64,000 nt of DNA from Pontederia crassipes (Eukaryota; Streptophyta; Magnoliopsida; Commelinales; Pontederiaceae), in assembly GCA_030549335.1 (NCBI GenBank), contig CM060189.1:33317001-33381000 (forward strand), given 5' to 3'. A program made the position numbers and the translations under genes. Of the stretch, positions 14,201-25,615 are shown in pieces (position 1 is the stretch's first letter; every line of letters begins with the position of its first letter). The notes below the pieces were generated by a model. It did not search any database. It was not told the DNA's origin and was given only the letters and a program-made list of their open reading frames with translations.

Positions 14201-17200
14201 AGCATGAAGATTTCCTCATGGAGGATCAAAGACAAGTTTATCACATAACCACAAAAACAGTGAACACATTAAATTTTCAGAAAATGAGTATTACTATAGT
14301 TGTATATACACAGTTATAAGTTACATGTACCTTATGGTCCTCTCAAAAAAACCAAAAAAAAAAAAAGCATGTACCTTATGGCTAAAAGGTACATGAAGAT
14401 TACCATGAGTGTAATAATAGACATAATGCATATTTGTTGAATATCAGACTTCTAAAATTTTCCTTTGATGTTAGGCAATTAACCTAGAAACAAACTGTAC
14501 ACTATATGTTCTTTTGGAAAGGATAGAAGATGCTAGGACCATTGCTGAGCCATCCAAGTATGTTATGACTGTACAAACATGGTTGAGAAGTGGAGCAAGT
14601 ATCAAAAAGTTTTTGAAAACTTAGCCTCCTGCAAAAGTAATTGAAGATATGGAATAATGATGAAACACTATAGGATGTATAAGTTTACAAGACTTGAGAA
14701 CAGTGTAAAAGATCTTTTTCCACGCATCTATAAGGCTTTATTTTAGGAAGTCTTTTGTAACATCACTACACCATGTAGTAGACGAACATCTTGTTTTTCC
14801 TAAACACACACACCTATTCCTTTTGTGCTGATAGTGTCTCCAGGTAGGATTTATATAACATATTGCAACTGATATGATTACAAATATACAGCACTGACTT
14901 TTCAGAACAATACGCACGATGATTCAGATTGTTTGAATTCCATGGCTGGCTTTTGTTTTTTTTTTCAAAAATCAAATATTCATGAGGAATAAAACATCGA
15001 TCATCATAGGCATTCTCTTACAACGGCCATGAAAAATTATTTGATTTGAGCAATTACAACATACATGGCCAAGAAACTACAATCTTCTCTCAGATCCGGT
15101 GTTCCTTGTTGGAGAATAAACATAAAGAATGAGACAACTTTTAGCTTTGCATGGTGAAACCCCTAAAAAAACTTTGTTTTCCATAAAAAAAATGGCATGG
15201 TGTGACAACATGACTATTCAAATGATCTTGCATCCATCAGTGCTACACGTCAGAACCAAAAGCAATTAGCTGGTGATAAAGATGGAAACCAAATAGGCAT
15301 GATACAATATGACAATTAACAGAAATTAGATCATGTCGGTTGTTAACTTTATGCTAACAAAACAAATGAACCATTGGCACTTGATGCCGAAGGCCCAACT
15401 ATAAACTCTAGAAAGCTTAGTTTTTTATTAGCACTAGGAAATCATATTGTATGAGATAACTCTGTGAAGCTTCTCCTAAAAAAAACTCTATGAAGCTCAC
15501 GTAGTGTTCAACAATATGAGATAACATCCCTAGATTTTACATTTTTATGGCTATATGCAGAAAACCATACTATAGAAGCAAATTAAACTAATTACAAATG
15601 GGGCTTACCTAACTCCTTCTGTATAATCACTTCCTAGAAGCAATGCCATACGAATTAACATTTCATGATTTAATCCAAGTTCATTCTCGATGTCCTGGTA
15701 GGATAAAAAGGTTTGCTAAGTCATTATATCAAGGAAAAGAACTTGTTCTCTTTGAGTGGATTGACTAGTTTGTTTCCATGTCAGATAAGCAAGAACACAT
15801 ATAACATGTTCAAACCACTCATGCTTGCATAGCTAGCACATATGTTTTTCTTTATTCTCCTAAAAAAAATTATTATGATTTTATTTTCATCTATCAAAGT
15901 TAACTGCTCCATTCAAGTGAAATGAAACTAATTACACTAAGCCTCCATTCCAAACTAGCCATTGTTAGCTATGTCAATCTGTCTCATTCAACTTTATCAC
16001 AACTCATAGTTTTGATTGAGATGATGTGAAGTATGTTAACATAATGGTGTCCCGAGCATGATTGTTACACATATGCTAGCGTGGACGTCATTGACATTGT
16101 GGCTGTCAACATGGATTGTAGATACAATTGGGGATACAACTTCGAACAGGCATTCTTTTGAACATTACTTCAGGCATGCCTCTATAGAATTGGCAAGACA
16201 AACTAATCATAAGAACGCATAAGTAGCATACTTTTTACAAGAGAAATTAGGACAATCTTGAGAGGAAAATCTTAACTACATAAACCTATGAGCCGAAGGA
16301 AAACTATGCTAATAATTCATAGGTTGTCCCCTTATAAGTATATACCTTCATGAAGTATGTCTCAACATATTTGCGGTCATCAAATATGTTCTTGTAGACA
16401 CTACGAGCTCCAAATAAGAAAACATCAGAATCATCAGTCACAACCCCATCAACAAGTTTTGCTATTTCCATGTAAGCACATTGAGCTTCCGCTTCCATAG
16501 GAGCAATTATATATGGCAAGCCAAACATCTGAAGCAATTCCTACAGTTTTAAAGAAGAGATGTTATCTTAACTCATTCAACAATTCCAACATAGTATCGG
16601 AAGTATGCGATGTGCCTCTGGCTTGCAGGTGTGGCTCAAATACCTAATTAAATTTGGATGCACTGATCAAATCATAACTGTTCTTCCTGGTAGAATATTA
16701 GATATGGAAAAGATGTTTTTGAACATAATGTAACCACCAAATGTAGAACAAGACTATATTGAATATTTTGATTTTAACTTCCATTATAAAGCCAAACATC
16801 ATGAATCAAAGTGAAGATTCATGTTAGCAAAAAACACCCCACACTGCAGCATGAAAAGGAGTTTTTGAAATTACAACTCAAGAATTGATAGTCTCGTTTC
16901 ATCTGAATAGCCTGGTTAGATCAATAAAGGCCAAAACTTGTACCCTCAGAATATACAATCTGATATAGACTGAAGAATAAACTTATTCCTTTTTGTTTCT
17001 TTTATTTCAATTTTAATGGTCAGCACCTTCATTGCCATTTAGTCCAAGCTGTTGTTTGGCACTAGAGGTGGTAGGCACTTTTAATCTTTGAGAAACATCT
17101 ATGATTGAATTGACAAGGAAAATGAAATCAAGATCGTTCGATTTTCACTATCAGATATATATTCTCTTCTTTTTTTTTTGAGAAGATGAAGGATATGAGC

Positions 17201-20200
17201 CAAGCGCTCACATCCATTCTTTATTCATTATAAAAGCTTGTATCTACTACAACATATCTTATAACCTAGCCCACTCACTCTGCCAAATTTCTAGCTACTA
17301 TTACAATGTTATCAATATAACACTTTTCTCCCTTGAAAGTGCATTTTTTTTAAAAGTTGGAAAATGCATATACATTCTCTTATATCTCTCAATTTCTGAA
17401 GTAGCAAATATAAGGTGTCTAGAAATATCTTAATCAAAGGAGTTCTATGTCATCTCCCTTGACAGGAGATGAAAGATTCGATCTCGAGAAATTCTAAATC
17501 AATGTCATATAGCATCTAAATGCTAGCTTGTCCAAAAAGGGTAAGATTAATAAATTTTGTACTCAATGTATATACACTTCAGAAATGTTGGGACCTGACA
17601 TTCAGCAAACATCTCACTGCTGACAGATTCTGCATTTCGCTCTAGCTTTCTTTGCTCATTTCCAAGATCTGTATACTCCTGTCTAAGAAGCAAGATCTCT
17701 TCATCCAGACGAGCTTCAGATACTTCCATTTGATCAAAGGAATTTTGAATCGAACTTCCATCTCTAATTACATTTTCCTCCTGTGGTTGCATTTTATCAC
17801 TGCCGAGGGTTGTTTCTTCTACTATAGAGCTAATATCAGCATTGGAGCCATTGAGACCCCTCCCTGATCTTGATTCTTGGCAACCATCAAGACTAGCGGC
17901 ATGGAAAGAAACCCCAGGTACATCACTTGTGGATGTAGAAATCCTACTAGAACTGATGCCACCAATAGACTGATTTGGGGTGCTGAAAGAAGGCTTAATC
18001 TGAATCAGACAATTGTTAACATCTATATTTTCAATTACTGAAGTATTGCTTTTGATTTGGATTTTTAAAGCATCTTCAGCATTTCCTTCATCACTCATCA
18101 ATGATCCAGACTCAAAAGGAGATAAAACATGTGAATCAAGTCTCTTTTCTGAGGAATCAAATCTTTGCAAAAAATCCATTTTTGAGACATCTGATTCTCC
18201 AGGTTGTAACAATGGATTTCTTTCAAACTCTTTGTCTGAATGATGACCAGTGTTCTTGGTAATTGTCAAATCCTGCAAAGCCGACCCCGAGGGACTCAAG
18301 TTATTGATAGATTGACGTAAAATGGTTTCTGCTGAAGCTAAAGTTTCGGTAGCATCTTCAAGGCTTCTCCTTATTGCTTCTTGTATATCAGCCTCTTCCT
18401 CCTCCAAGCCACGTGAAACAGTTACATCAGGCTCGTCCCTATAAGAAGTTACATCAGAATCATGACAGACTCCCTCCTCCCACTCCACTTTGTCTTCTTC
18501 AGAGTTTTCTCTTTCAAATAAAGATGATTGTTTTTCTATGTTTGCACATTTAGGCCTTCCAGTAATTTGTTTTGTCAAACCTTTTGGAGACACTAGAGTC
18601 TCATTGACCTCATCTTCCCAAATGATTTCAGAATCAGAATCGTGAATATAATGTACAGGAGCAGATTTTGAGTGTAAGTTAGATTTTGGACTTTGAGAAA
18701 CCAACTCAAGGAATATGTTATCATCGGTATCTCTTATTTCACCATCATCCAAGAAAGATATCTCTATTGAATCAGATTGATTAGTATTTAAAACTTTGCT
18801 TGCCCTTTGTGTAGAATTATGATTGTCCCAAGTATTAATGTCATCAGTATCTTCGATAAGCGCTGATGTATTTTGGCAAAGACCCTCAGAAATACCAGTA
18901 ACTTCATTGATTCTCGAAGCCTCCAGATTCTGATTCCCCATTCCCTCTGAAATACCAGTAACTTCATCAGTTCTGGGAGCCTGCATATTCATACAATGAT
19001 TTTTCATTCCTTTTTGCTGCTCATGCTCTTTCATCATATCCAAATTCCTCTGAAGATCTCGAGTAATACGAATTCCCAGTCCTCTAACTCTACTGACTCG
19101 AAAGAGACCTCTCTCATCATGATAAGTCTCAACATTAGGTCCAAAATCCTTTTTAAGTTCGCATGATTCCCCTTTTTTATCACATTTAGGTTGGTTACTT
19201 AATGCACCAAAAGTTGTCTTGTCTGAGATGGTGGCCTCTTCTGCTCCATCATGATCTTTGCATACACTTTCTGCAACTCCTCTTGAAAGCGTTCTGAAAC
19301 AGAGGATAATAACAACCTTATTAATACTAACACAATTAATTGTTTTAAAGAAAAGTAGGGACGTACAAAACAAATGCTTATCTTTGCACACTCAAATGTC
19401 ATGTTTTTCCACCACCTCTATACTTGTTTAATACTCCACAGTCCACACATGCACATCATTTTGAACATCATATATAAAATATATACACACATATACGTAT
19501 ACTTGGATGACTAGCCATTCCAATCATCCTTTTACCCTAAAAAAATGTGTCATTTTTTTCTCTTTGAAAAAGAATGTCATTAGAAAAAAAAAATATAAGC
19601 ATCATGTTTTTTCAGAAAGATATAGGCATCATTTTTTGAAATCAATATGCCATCAATTACCCTCTCAAAAAAAGAAAAATGTGCCATCAATTCAGACTGA
19701 AACTAAGGAAATAAAGTACGCTTACTCCTTATCACCAGTAAACGATGATGAAAATATGAATTCTCTACTGGCTTCAGATGCGATTCTTGATGTTTGTATA
19801 CCACCTAATCCCCTTCCAGCAGCATGCTTTTGAACTTGATCTATTTCACGTCGGAAAGCAACAGTTTTAAGATATGACTGTATTTGCAGCACAGAAAATT
19901 TTGCTGGGGCCTGAGGTAGAAAACTTCCTCAGTATTTATTAAAACCGAAATCTCAAGAACACTAAAAAAAGGTGAATGAGTTATATATATTTAATTAATC
20001 AGATTTACGGAAAAGAATGGGTATGACTATGATTATCAGCCATTTGCGATAAGAAAATTTTATAGGATCACAAAGAAAGCATTTCGAGGAGACACATATC
20101 AGTTATCTGTATATAAATTCATATAATAGCATTATATCTAAATTAGCCATTTTGCGATTATACATCAATGATGAATTCACTGTCCCAAATGTCATCATTG

Positions 20201-23200
20201 GTCACATCTGCTACAACATTATAAAACCAAATGTCACAGCAATCTTTTCATTTCACTCATCAAAGGAAAAAAAAAAGCTTTTCATTTCAACATTAATTTG
20301 GCAAGCCTGTTCCATGACAAGCTTTCTAGTGCAACCTTCATCGAATAATAATTTGAGGTCAAAACATTGAAACACGCAGAATTGGATTAGAACCATATGA
20401 CCCACTTACTCAACTAATAAGCTGCAACTCTCAAAAAAAACTAATAAGCTGCAACATCTTTGAATAGCTACGCAACAAGGGAACAAGTACGATACCAGGT
20501 ACGGATATGGGTAGATGGTATGTAAATTTAAAAAAAAAACTACGGTGGGTAAGGCAATATATTAAATTTATAGTATATATAAAATAAACATCATAAGATA
20601 ACATTTTATAATTATCTAGTATAATAAAAAAATTACATAGAATAAGATAATAAAGGATAAGAACATTAAAAATAGTACTTATTTTAAAAAGAGAAGTTCC
20701 TACTTCTAAAAAAATAAGCTAACAAATAACATTTTGCTTTATTAAAATAAGGTAAGCGGCTAAAATCTGTCAACATCTTAAATGCTCTCTTCTTTTGATA
20801 AGTTACCAGGTGACTTTTAGGTTCCAAAGCAAGTCACAAGCTGCCCATTTATGTTCCCATAGCTTTTTTGCCCTCTTCAACGTTGTACACAGCAGACAAA
20901 GACAATTCCATCTCACTGAACGAAGAAGACTGGCAGCTGAGCGTCTCAACAGACTAGCAAAGTAGAGAATGGTCCTGCAACCTTCTTCTGCTCACATTAT
21001 GAGATGATATGGTATAAAGGTAATCATAATAGGTTTTTTTCCTTCATCCTTTCACTTCAACGTCATCTCTAGTGCTGGTGCATATCTTACTTCATTTTTT
21101 TTTGGTTTCGTACGCCATGACATGCCCTTCGTGGGGGTCATTGTTGCGGAGCCGAAGACTGATTGTAGAATCAAAATCTTTTCATGGCTACTTTGACATG
21201 GACAACCATTCACTAAAGCCTATAGAGCCCGGTGGCAAAACTATGTCAATATTAACTGTCCTTTGCAGTGATGCATTGGAGGATCCAAATCATTTGCTTT
21301 CTTAGTGTAGCATGGCCAAGGATGTGTGGGCAGCCACAGGTGTTTATGGCTGAACGTTAGAATATGTGTGGACAGTCAGCAGGTGTTTATGCTTGAATGC
21401 GTCATCTACTGCAGACTTTTGAAGTTCCCTCGAAATGGTGGTCGACAAAAGAACATTAGCATACATCTTTCGACAGAAATCACATATTACCCTATTTGAC
21501 CTATGGGAGATTTGGTCTCAACAAAATGCTGTCATATGCAAGGGTGAAAGTTGTGCAAGGAGAATATTATCTCACAAGCGGTAGAATCAGAAAGAGGGTG
21601 AGCGAACCATTGATGAGCAATTGGGGACATGCTATGTATATAATTTCTTTGATGTAACTCTAAAGTGTTTTCATTACTTAAGTAGGATGGCTACAACCCT
21701 GATACTCTGGTAGCCTTATTTTGCTACAAGGAATCATATCCCTCATGTACCCATGGATGTGCCCATTTTTTAAAAATTGCTTTAAATTGGGAACATGTGG
21801 GAACACATACGCTCATGTCCCCCGAGATTACCGTACCAGGTATGTACCCAGCATGGTACCCAGCATGGGCCCTTGCGGGGAACTCGGGTACCCAAGCATC
21901 ATAGTTGAATAATCATCCATGGAAGACGATATTTCTTTTATAATTCAAAACAATATGTATAGTGCACCTTCCATCCTGTAGCTTATCTAAGAAACCAATT
22001 CATGAAGTAAAGATATACCACTAAATATTCATGATGATCGAGACATTACCCACAAATCTACAACAGAACAAACATCCCTTGGCCACAACGCATCGAAAGA
22101 AAATATGTGATGCATCATTAAAGGTGCCACAGAAATTGCAAAAAAATGTAGTTTACTACTTCGTAATGATCATTCAAAAAGATGATCTCTAATGATGTCT
22201 TTTTTATGCTCCAGAAGATCTTCCTCTCTTGAGAACAAAATTCCTACAAAATTGTCCTGATGCCCACAACAGACAACCATGTCTTGAATTGATTAAAGAT
22301 AATGTGAAGATATAATATTCATGGGAATTCATATTACAAAAATGAAGAGAAGACAGAAGGTATATTAGCGAAAACAATATAGGACGAGAAAGTGTTAAGG
22401 TATAGCTCCCTTAAGAACCATGTATGAACTCTTCAATGATTTCATTTTCTATATAATATTTACCTCTTTTACAGAGTTTTTTTTTTTTTTTTGAGAACAG
22501 AAAGGATGACTACCATTTTGGTAGACATCCAAATTTATTAATAATAAAAAGAGGTTACATCATAATTATAACAGAAGTAATTGAATGCTGAATTCTCCCT
22601 CCACCACTACTCGCACAACCATTTGTTACATAACGTTACATACCTCTTTTACAGAGTTGGGAACAAAAGTTGCACTTTTTTTTTTGAAGAAGAAGAAATT
22701 TGAATTAGTCAAAGAAATAATCATATTCAGATCACTGTTTGGATTAAAGGTTAAAACCAAAAACACATTTTTGAATATGTAATTACTCTGTTTTCCGATA
22801 TTATTTTGGCTACCTACTATCTTAAGAAAATATGATCCTCAGTAACATGCAACAACATCTGGCAACTAGTGAATCAAACATGTTTGTACCACTATGTAAA
22901 GATATTATCAGAACTGTACTTTTCAATCTGTCAAACTTAGTGCAAAAGGTAGATTATTACACTTCCAGAATGAGAATTATATACCTTCTTCAGTTTCTGA
23001 TACTTCTGGCGATTCTCAGCCATTACTCTTTCTCTCATCTACATATAAAGTAGTGCCTAATTAAAAAGTGATCAAATTACAAACAAAAAACATCCGGATC
23101 TCATACTCAAAATATGCACAACTACCAAATATCATTTACCTGAACAAGAAGATCTAACTGCATTGATGGAGGCAAGGACGCTAAAACTGCAGGATCAATA

Positions 23201-24468
23201 TTGTCGCTTCCAATTGGCTGTAGTTACAAACATATTCGAGAAATCAATGACGGTATATCAATTCTATACAGGTTGCACTTTAGTAGCATATCTTCTAAAG
23301 AAGATTACATGGAGAACCAACAACTTGAATCCAGGATCTAGATTATTTGGTAAAAGGTATCTAATCTAGGAATAGACAAATGAAAGTTGTTTTGCAGATT
23401 TTGGATATGTCAGAAAAAATCACTGCACTGTGTTTTAAAATCAATTGATTTGGAAAGCAAACTCGGGATAGGTGTCTTACAAAAACCATTTCTTCATTCT
23501 CATCATCGTCCCCTTCATCTTTACTTGGAGGAACATTGGCAGCTGCTGCACCGACATCCCAGTACCTCCCTTCCTCCTCGGCAGCAAGAGATGCTGCCAG
23601 ACTAATGAATCCGAAATGACATACTTCAACATTGAACAAAAACTAGATGGCATAAGACAATAGAAAAATAATCACAAAACTCCGCATCACACGTACAGTT
23701 CGTCTAGGCTCTCATGGATAGAAGAACTTCCTCTTGCTTCTCCACCGCCAACACCAGTTCTGCCACTGCTCCCTTCTCCAGTTGCAATTCCATCGCCTGG
23801 AGCTTCCAAAACCTGACCCTTCAACATGCTGTTATCGTCATCATGACTGAGAATAACGTTTTTCCCCTTGGGATCATGCGCCTTCTGTCTCCCGTTCTTA
23901 ATTTCTGCAGCTAATTCTTCGAGTTTCTTGGCTTTGAGCTGTATGGCCACCATAAAGATGGAACATGAAACCATAAAGGAAGAGTTGAACTTATAAAAAC
24001 AAAGAGGATGGTCACGGACGTGATTGAGGAGGAGCTTCTCCGCGGTCTTGCGGAGCTTAGCGCGGGCCTGGTCGCGGTGGCGGCGGCGGGCTGCTAAGGT
24101 TCGGCGCTTGAGGGAGGGGGTGCCGCCGTCGAAGACGAAGACTGGCTTGGTTCGGAGGAAGAGGAGCTTACAGATGCGGCGGAAGAAGCCGATGAGATGG
24201 GCGTTGCGAACCATCTCCCCCTTCTCGTCTCTCATGGCCTTCATGAACTGCACCATCCATATGCTCGCGTCTGACCAAAACTGCAACCGGATCAAAACTG
24301 CGACTCTATTTGAAAAACAAAATAAAAAGAAAACGAAAAATTAAAAAGTGGACGCGAAATGGAAATAGACGGCCGCCTACCAATGGCCAATCTTTTGCCC
24401 GCGAGAGTTTCGACGGAGACGCGGCGACCCACGGGGGCGAGTAGATCCCAAAGCCCTTGGACTCCCAT
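4985..24468 (-). CDS. UVH3: DNA-repair endonuclease XPG/UVH3 (RAD2 family), 15 exons
   Basis: Structure-specific 3' flap nuclease of nucleotide excision repair. Exons, 5' to 3' on the minus strand: 24468-24381, 24270-24020, 23938-23697, 23601-23481, 23217-23140, 23038-22985, 19910-19726, 19293-17595, 16540-16346, 15694-15609, 13704-13422, 13319-13183, 7760-7676, 6711-6211, 5521-4985. All 14 introns are GT-AG and all phases join, giving about 1513 residues; Arabidopsis UVH3 is similar in length. The XPG N domain starts at [12 protein letters not shown] with D30 and D77. The XPG I domain has E922, E924, D943 and D945; D994 and the helix-hairpin-helix [12 protein letters not shown] follow. These match the human catalytic residues in identity and spacing. 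The long acidic spacer (exon 8) carries a ubiquitin-interacting-motif-like [17 protein letters not shown] at 637-653. A degenerate PCNA-box-like TQLRLEAFY starts at 1169. The C-terminus is basic (RKRRKF). The gene looks intact; exon joins are inferred from homology and not from transcripts. Confidence 0.95.
5739..5808. repeat. Compound (TA)n microsatellite in XPG intron 14
   Basis: Three TA runs separated by short TATCAGA-like interruptions, inside the intron between exons 14 and 15. Confidence 0.85.
8154..8235 (-). mobile_element. 82-bp LINE 3' end in XPG intron 12
   Basis: Minus-oriented short LINE tail. On the plus strand it reads as a T-run, AGGGGAAAAAGG, the family hairpin (GGATGGCCGCC ... 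GGTTGCTA) and a long TA run. It is flanked by a 9-bp direct repeat ATAGAACTT at 8145-8153 and 8236-8244, taken as the target-site duplication. Confidence 0.7.
8320..9500 (-). pseudogene. Decayed Ty3/gypsy pol fragment in XPG intron 12
   Basis: Read on the minus strand, three pol segments follow in the right order. First is reverse transcriptase with the active-site block [12 protein letters not shown] (about 9400-9370) and its downstream [12 protein letters not shown]. Next is a decayed RNase H end (WVTF-like sequence with a [11 protein letters not shown] block near 8650). Last is an integrase N-terminal-like segment (IIRDLQDGG ... HFVRD) near 8440. Several stops and frameshifts separate them, and no LTRs were found. 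It lies in the same direction as XPG transcription. Confidence 0.8.
9765..9815 (-). mobile_element. Short LINE-tail-like segment in XPG intron 12
   Basis: A T-run, GGGAGAAAAG and an imperfect hairpin (GAATGACTA ... TAGTCACCC) resemble the LINE 3' ends elsewhere in the window. I found no clear flanking duplication. Confidence 0.4.
10161..10205 (+). mobile_element. Au-type SINE 3' end (truncated)
   Basis: GTAGCCGACCCCACCTAGTG followed by GGATAAGGCTTTGTTGTTGT matches the known 3' end of plant Au SINEs and is shared with the copies near 39126, 44222 and 56745. Upstream SINE sequence is missing or too diverged to recognise. Confidence 0.75.
12066..12143 (-). mobile_element. 78-bp LINE 3' end in XPG intron 12
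   Basis: Minus-oriented. It is flanked by a perfect 16-bp direct repeat, TATTACTCATGATTGT, at 12050-12065 and 12144-12159. The insert is a T-run, a G-run, a hairpin (GATAACCACAAGAG ... GTGGTTGTTATC) and CTATATATATAACTGTG. The last part matches the LINE at 59523-60594. Confidence 0.85.
17169..17367 (-). mobile_element. 199-bp truncated LINE in XPG intron 8
   Basis: Minus-oriented. It begins on the plus strand with a T-run and GAGAAGATGAAGGAT, with a hairpin-like GGATATGAGC ... GCTCACATCC. It is flanked by a 14-bp direct repeat with one mismatch (ATATATATTCTCTT at 17155-17168, ATATACATTCTCTT at 17368-17381). Confidence 0.65.
21940..22330 (-). pseudogene. LINE zinc-binding (zf-RVT-like) relic in XPG intron 6
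   Basis: Translated on the minus strand across stops, the segment shows a [17 protein letters not shown]-like block. This is the cysteine pattern of the zinc-binding region that follows reverse transcriptase in plant LINEs. It is heavily decayed with no clear ends. It has the same direction as the host gene. Confidence 0.45.
22479..22640 (-). mobile_element. 162-bp truncated LINE in XPG intron 6
   Basis: Minus-oriented. It is flanked by a perfect 18-bp direct repeat, TACCTCTTTTACAGAGTT, at 22461-22478 and 22641-22658. The insert starts on the plus strand with a long T-run and GAGAACAGAAA, then the hairpin GGATGACTACC ... GGTAGACATCC. Confidence 0.9.
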
Positions 24469-24732
24469 GGCACGCTGCTACGCTGTGTTTCTTGCGAGAA
24501 TCGACGGGGGGGAGAGACGACAAGAGAGCAGGGTGCGCAGGGCGAGGGCGAGCGCGCGAGCGCGTGCGAGCTGTGACGGTTTGGAAACCCGGGCATGGCA
24601 TATAAGGCGGCCCGCTCGCGCTGTGGCTTGCTGGGCCCACTAGCTCGGCGGCGGCGCCGGCTCGTTGATGCGTTGGACGGCCCAATGGCTCATAGATCCG
24701 GTAGCTCTCCCGACCGGCTGGTGGAGCATGAA
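24469..24732 (-). promoter_or_regulatory. XPG 5' flank, CpG-rich
   Basis: GC-rich, CpG-rich segment between the XPG start codon and the left terminus of the Mutator element. A TTATATG element near 24598-24605 (minus) could act as a weak TATA box. The transcription start is not visible. The Mutator terminus at 24733 truncates or displaces anything further upstream, so the native promoter is probably confined to these 264 bp or extends into the transposon. Confidence 0.35.
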
Positions 24733-24875
24733 GGGAAAAGAGTCCTTTCTTAGCGCATTTGCTAAGGAAGCTACTGAGACGTCATCCTAGTCGTTGCGCA
24801 TTTATCTAACGGTGAGCTCTTTAATGCTTTTATCGCAGCTGTTCATTTTATTCAACGGACACGATCTTTACTTCT
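24733..24875. repeat. Left terminal inverted repeat of the MULE
   Basis: Pairs with the reverse complement of 30279-30421 over the full 143 bp. It contains a short internal palindromic stretch around CTTAGCGCATTTGCTAAGG and the run GGTGAGCTCTTTAATGCTTT shared exactly by both ends. Confidence 0.92.
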
Positions 24876-25615
24876 AAAGAAATGCCCTAATTTTCTCTCT
24901 CCTATGGCCGCTTGTTGCGACCGCGTGCTGATGGATTTCATATCGATCTTTCGCCTACTCCGATGAGCAAATGAAAATGTCCTGAAAGCCTGATGTTGTT
25001 CGTTTGCATACTCTGGTGAGTGAACGACGATGTCCTGACAGTGGGTTGTGTTCGTATATTTGCAACCTTCATCATCATGCTATCTTCGTCATCTTGTCTG
25101 GTATGAACCCTTATTTCACATAAATAAAGATAATGTTTAGATATCATGCATTGTCGATTATGTTTTGCCAAATTTTTGAAAGAAAAAGATGACCATACAT
25201 TCCAAATTGCTCTTTTTGCAAAGATAAAGGACCACACATTTCATTTGCTATTATGTCCACATTATTTTTGTGTTGATTATGTCCCCAGAATTAATTAGCT
25301 TCATGAAAGATGGGGATGAGTTAATCTAGAGGCCCTTATTGCTGTGATCTTTTGGCTTATGCCATGAAGCCTTCTCGAACATTTTTTTTTTGTGTTTCTT
25401 AATAACATTTTTTTTTACTTTCATATGCCTCATTTATAAGTTCAGTTTCAATTTTTACATTAATATAAAAATAATTGTGTTAAGTTTTAGCAATTACAAT
25501 GAATGTTTATATGTTTTATGAACACACTCCTCTCCTTAATTTGATTTCAATTATAGTTCTTAACTATAAGAAACAATAAATGACAAAGATATATGATCAC
25601 ACCTTCCAGTAAGAC

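Noticed and set aside
17547-19391. 614-codon minus-strand frame as a separate gene
   Set aside because: It is XPG exon 8 (19293-17595) read into both flanking introns; phases match exons 7 and 9.
24306-24685. Overlapping open frames on both strands near the XPG start
   Set aside because: They arise from GC-rich DNA; the XPG exon 1 frame with [10 protein letters not shown] and its GT donor is the supported one.
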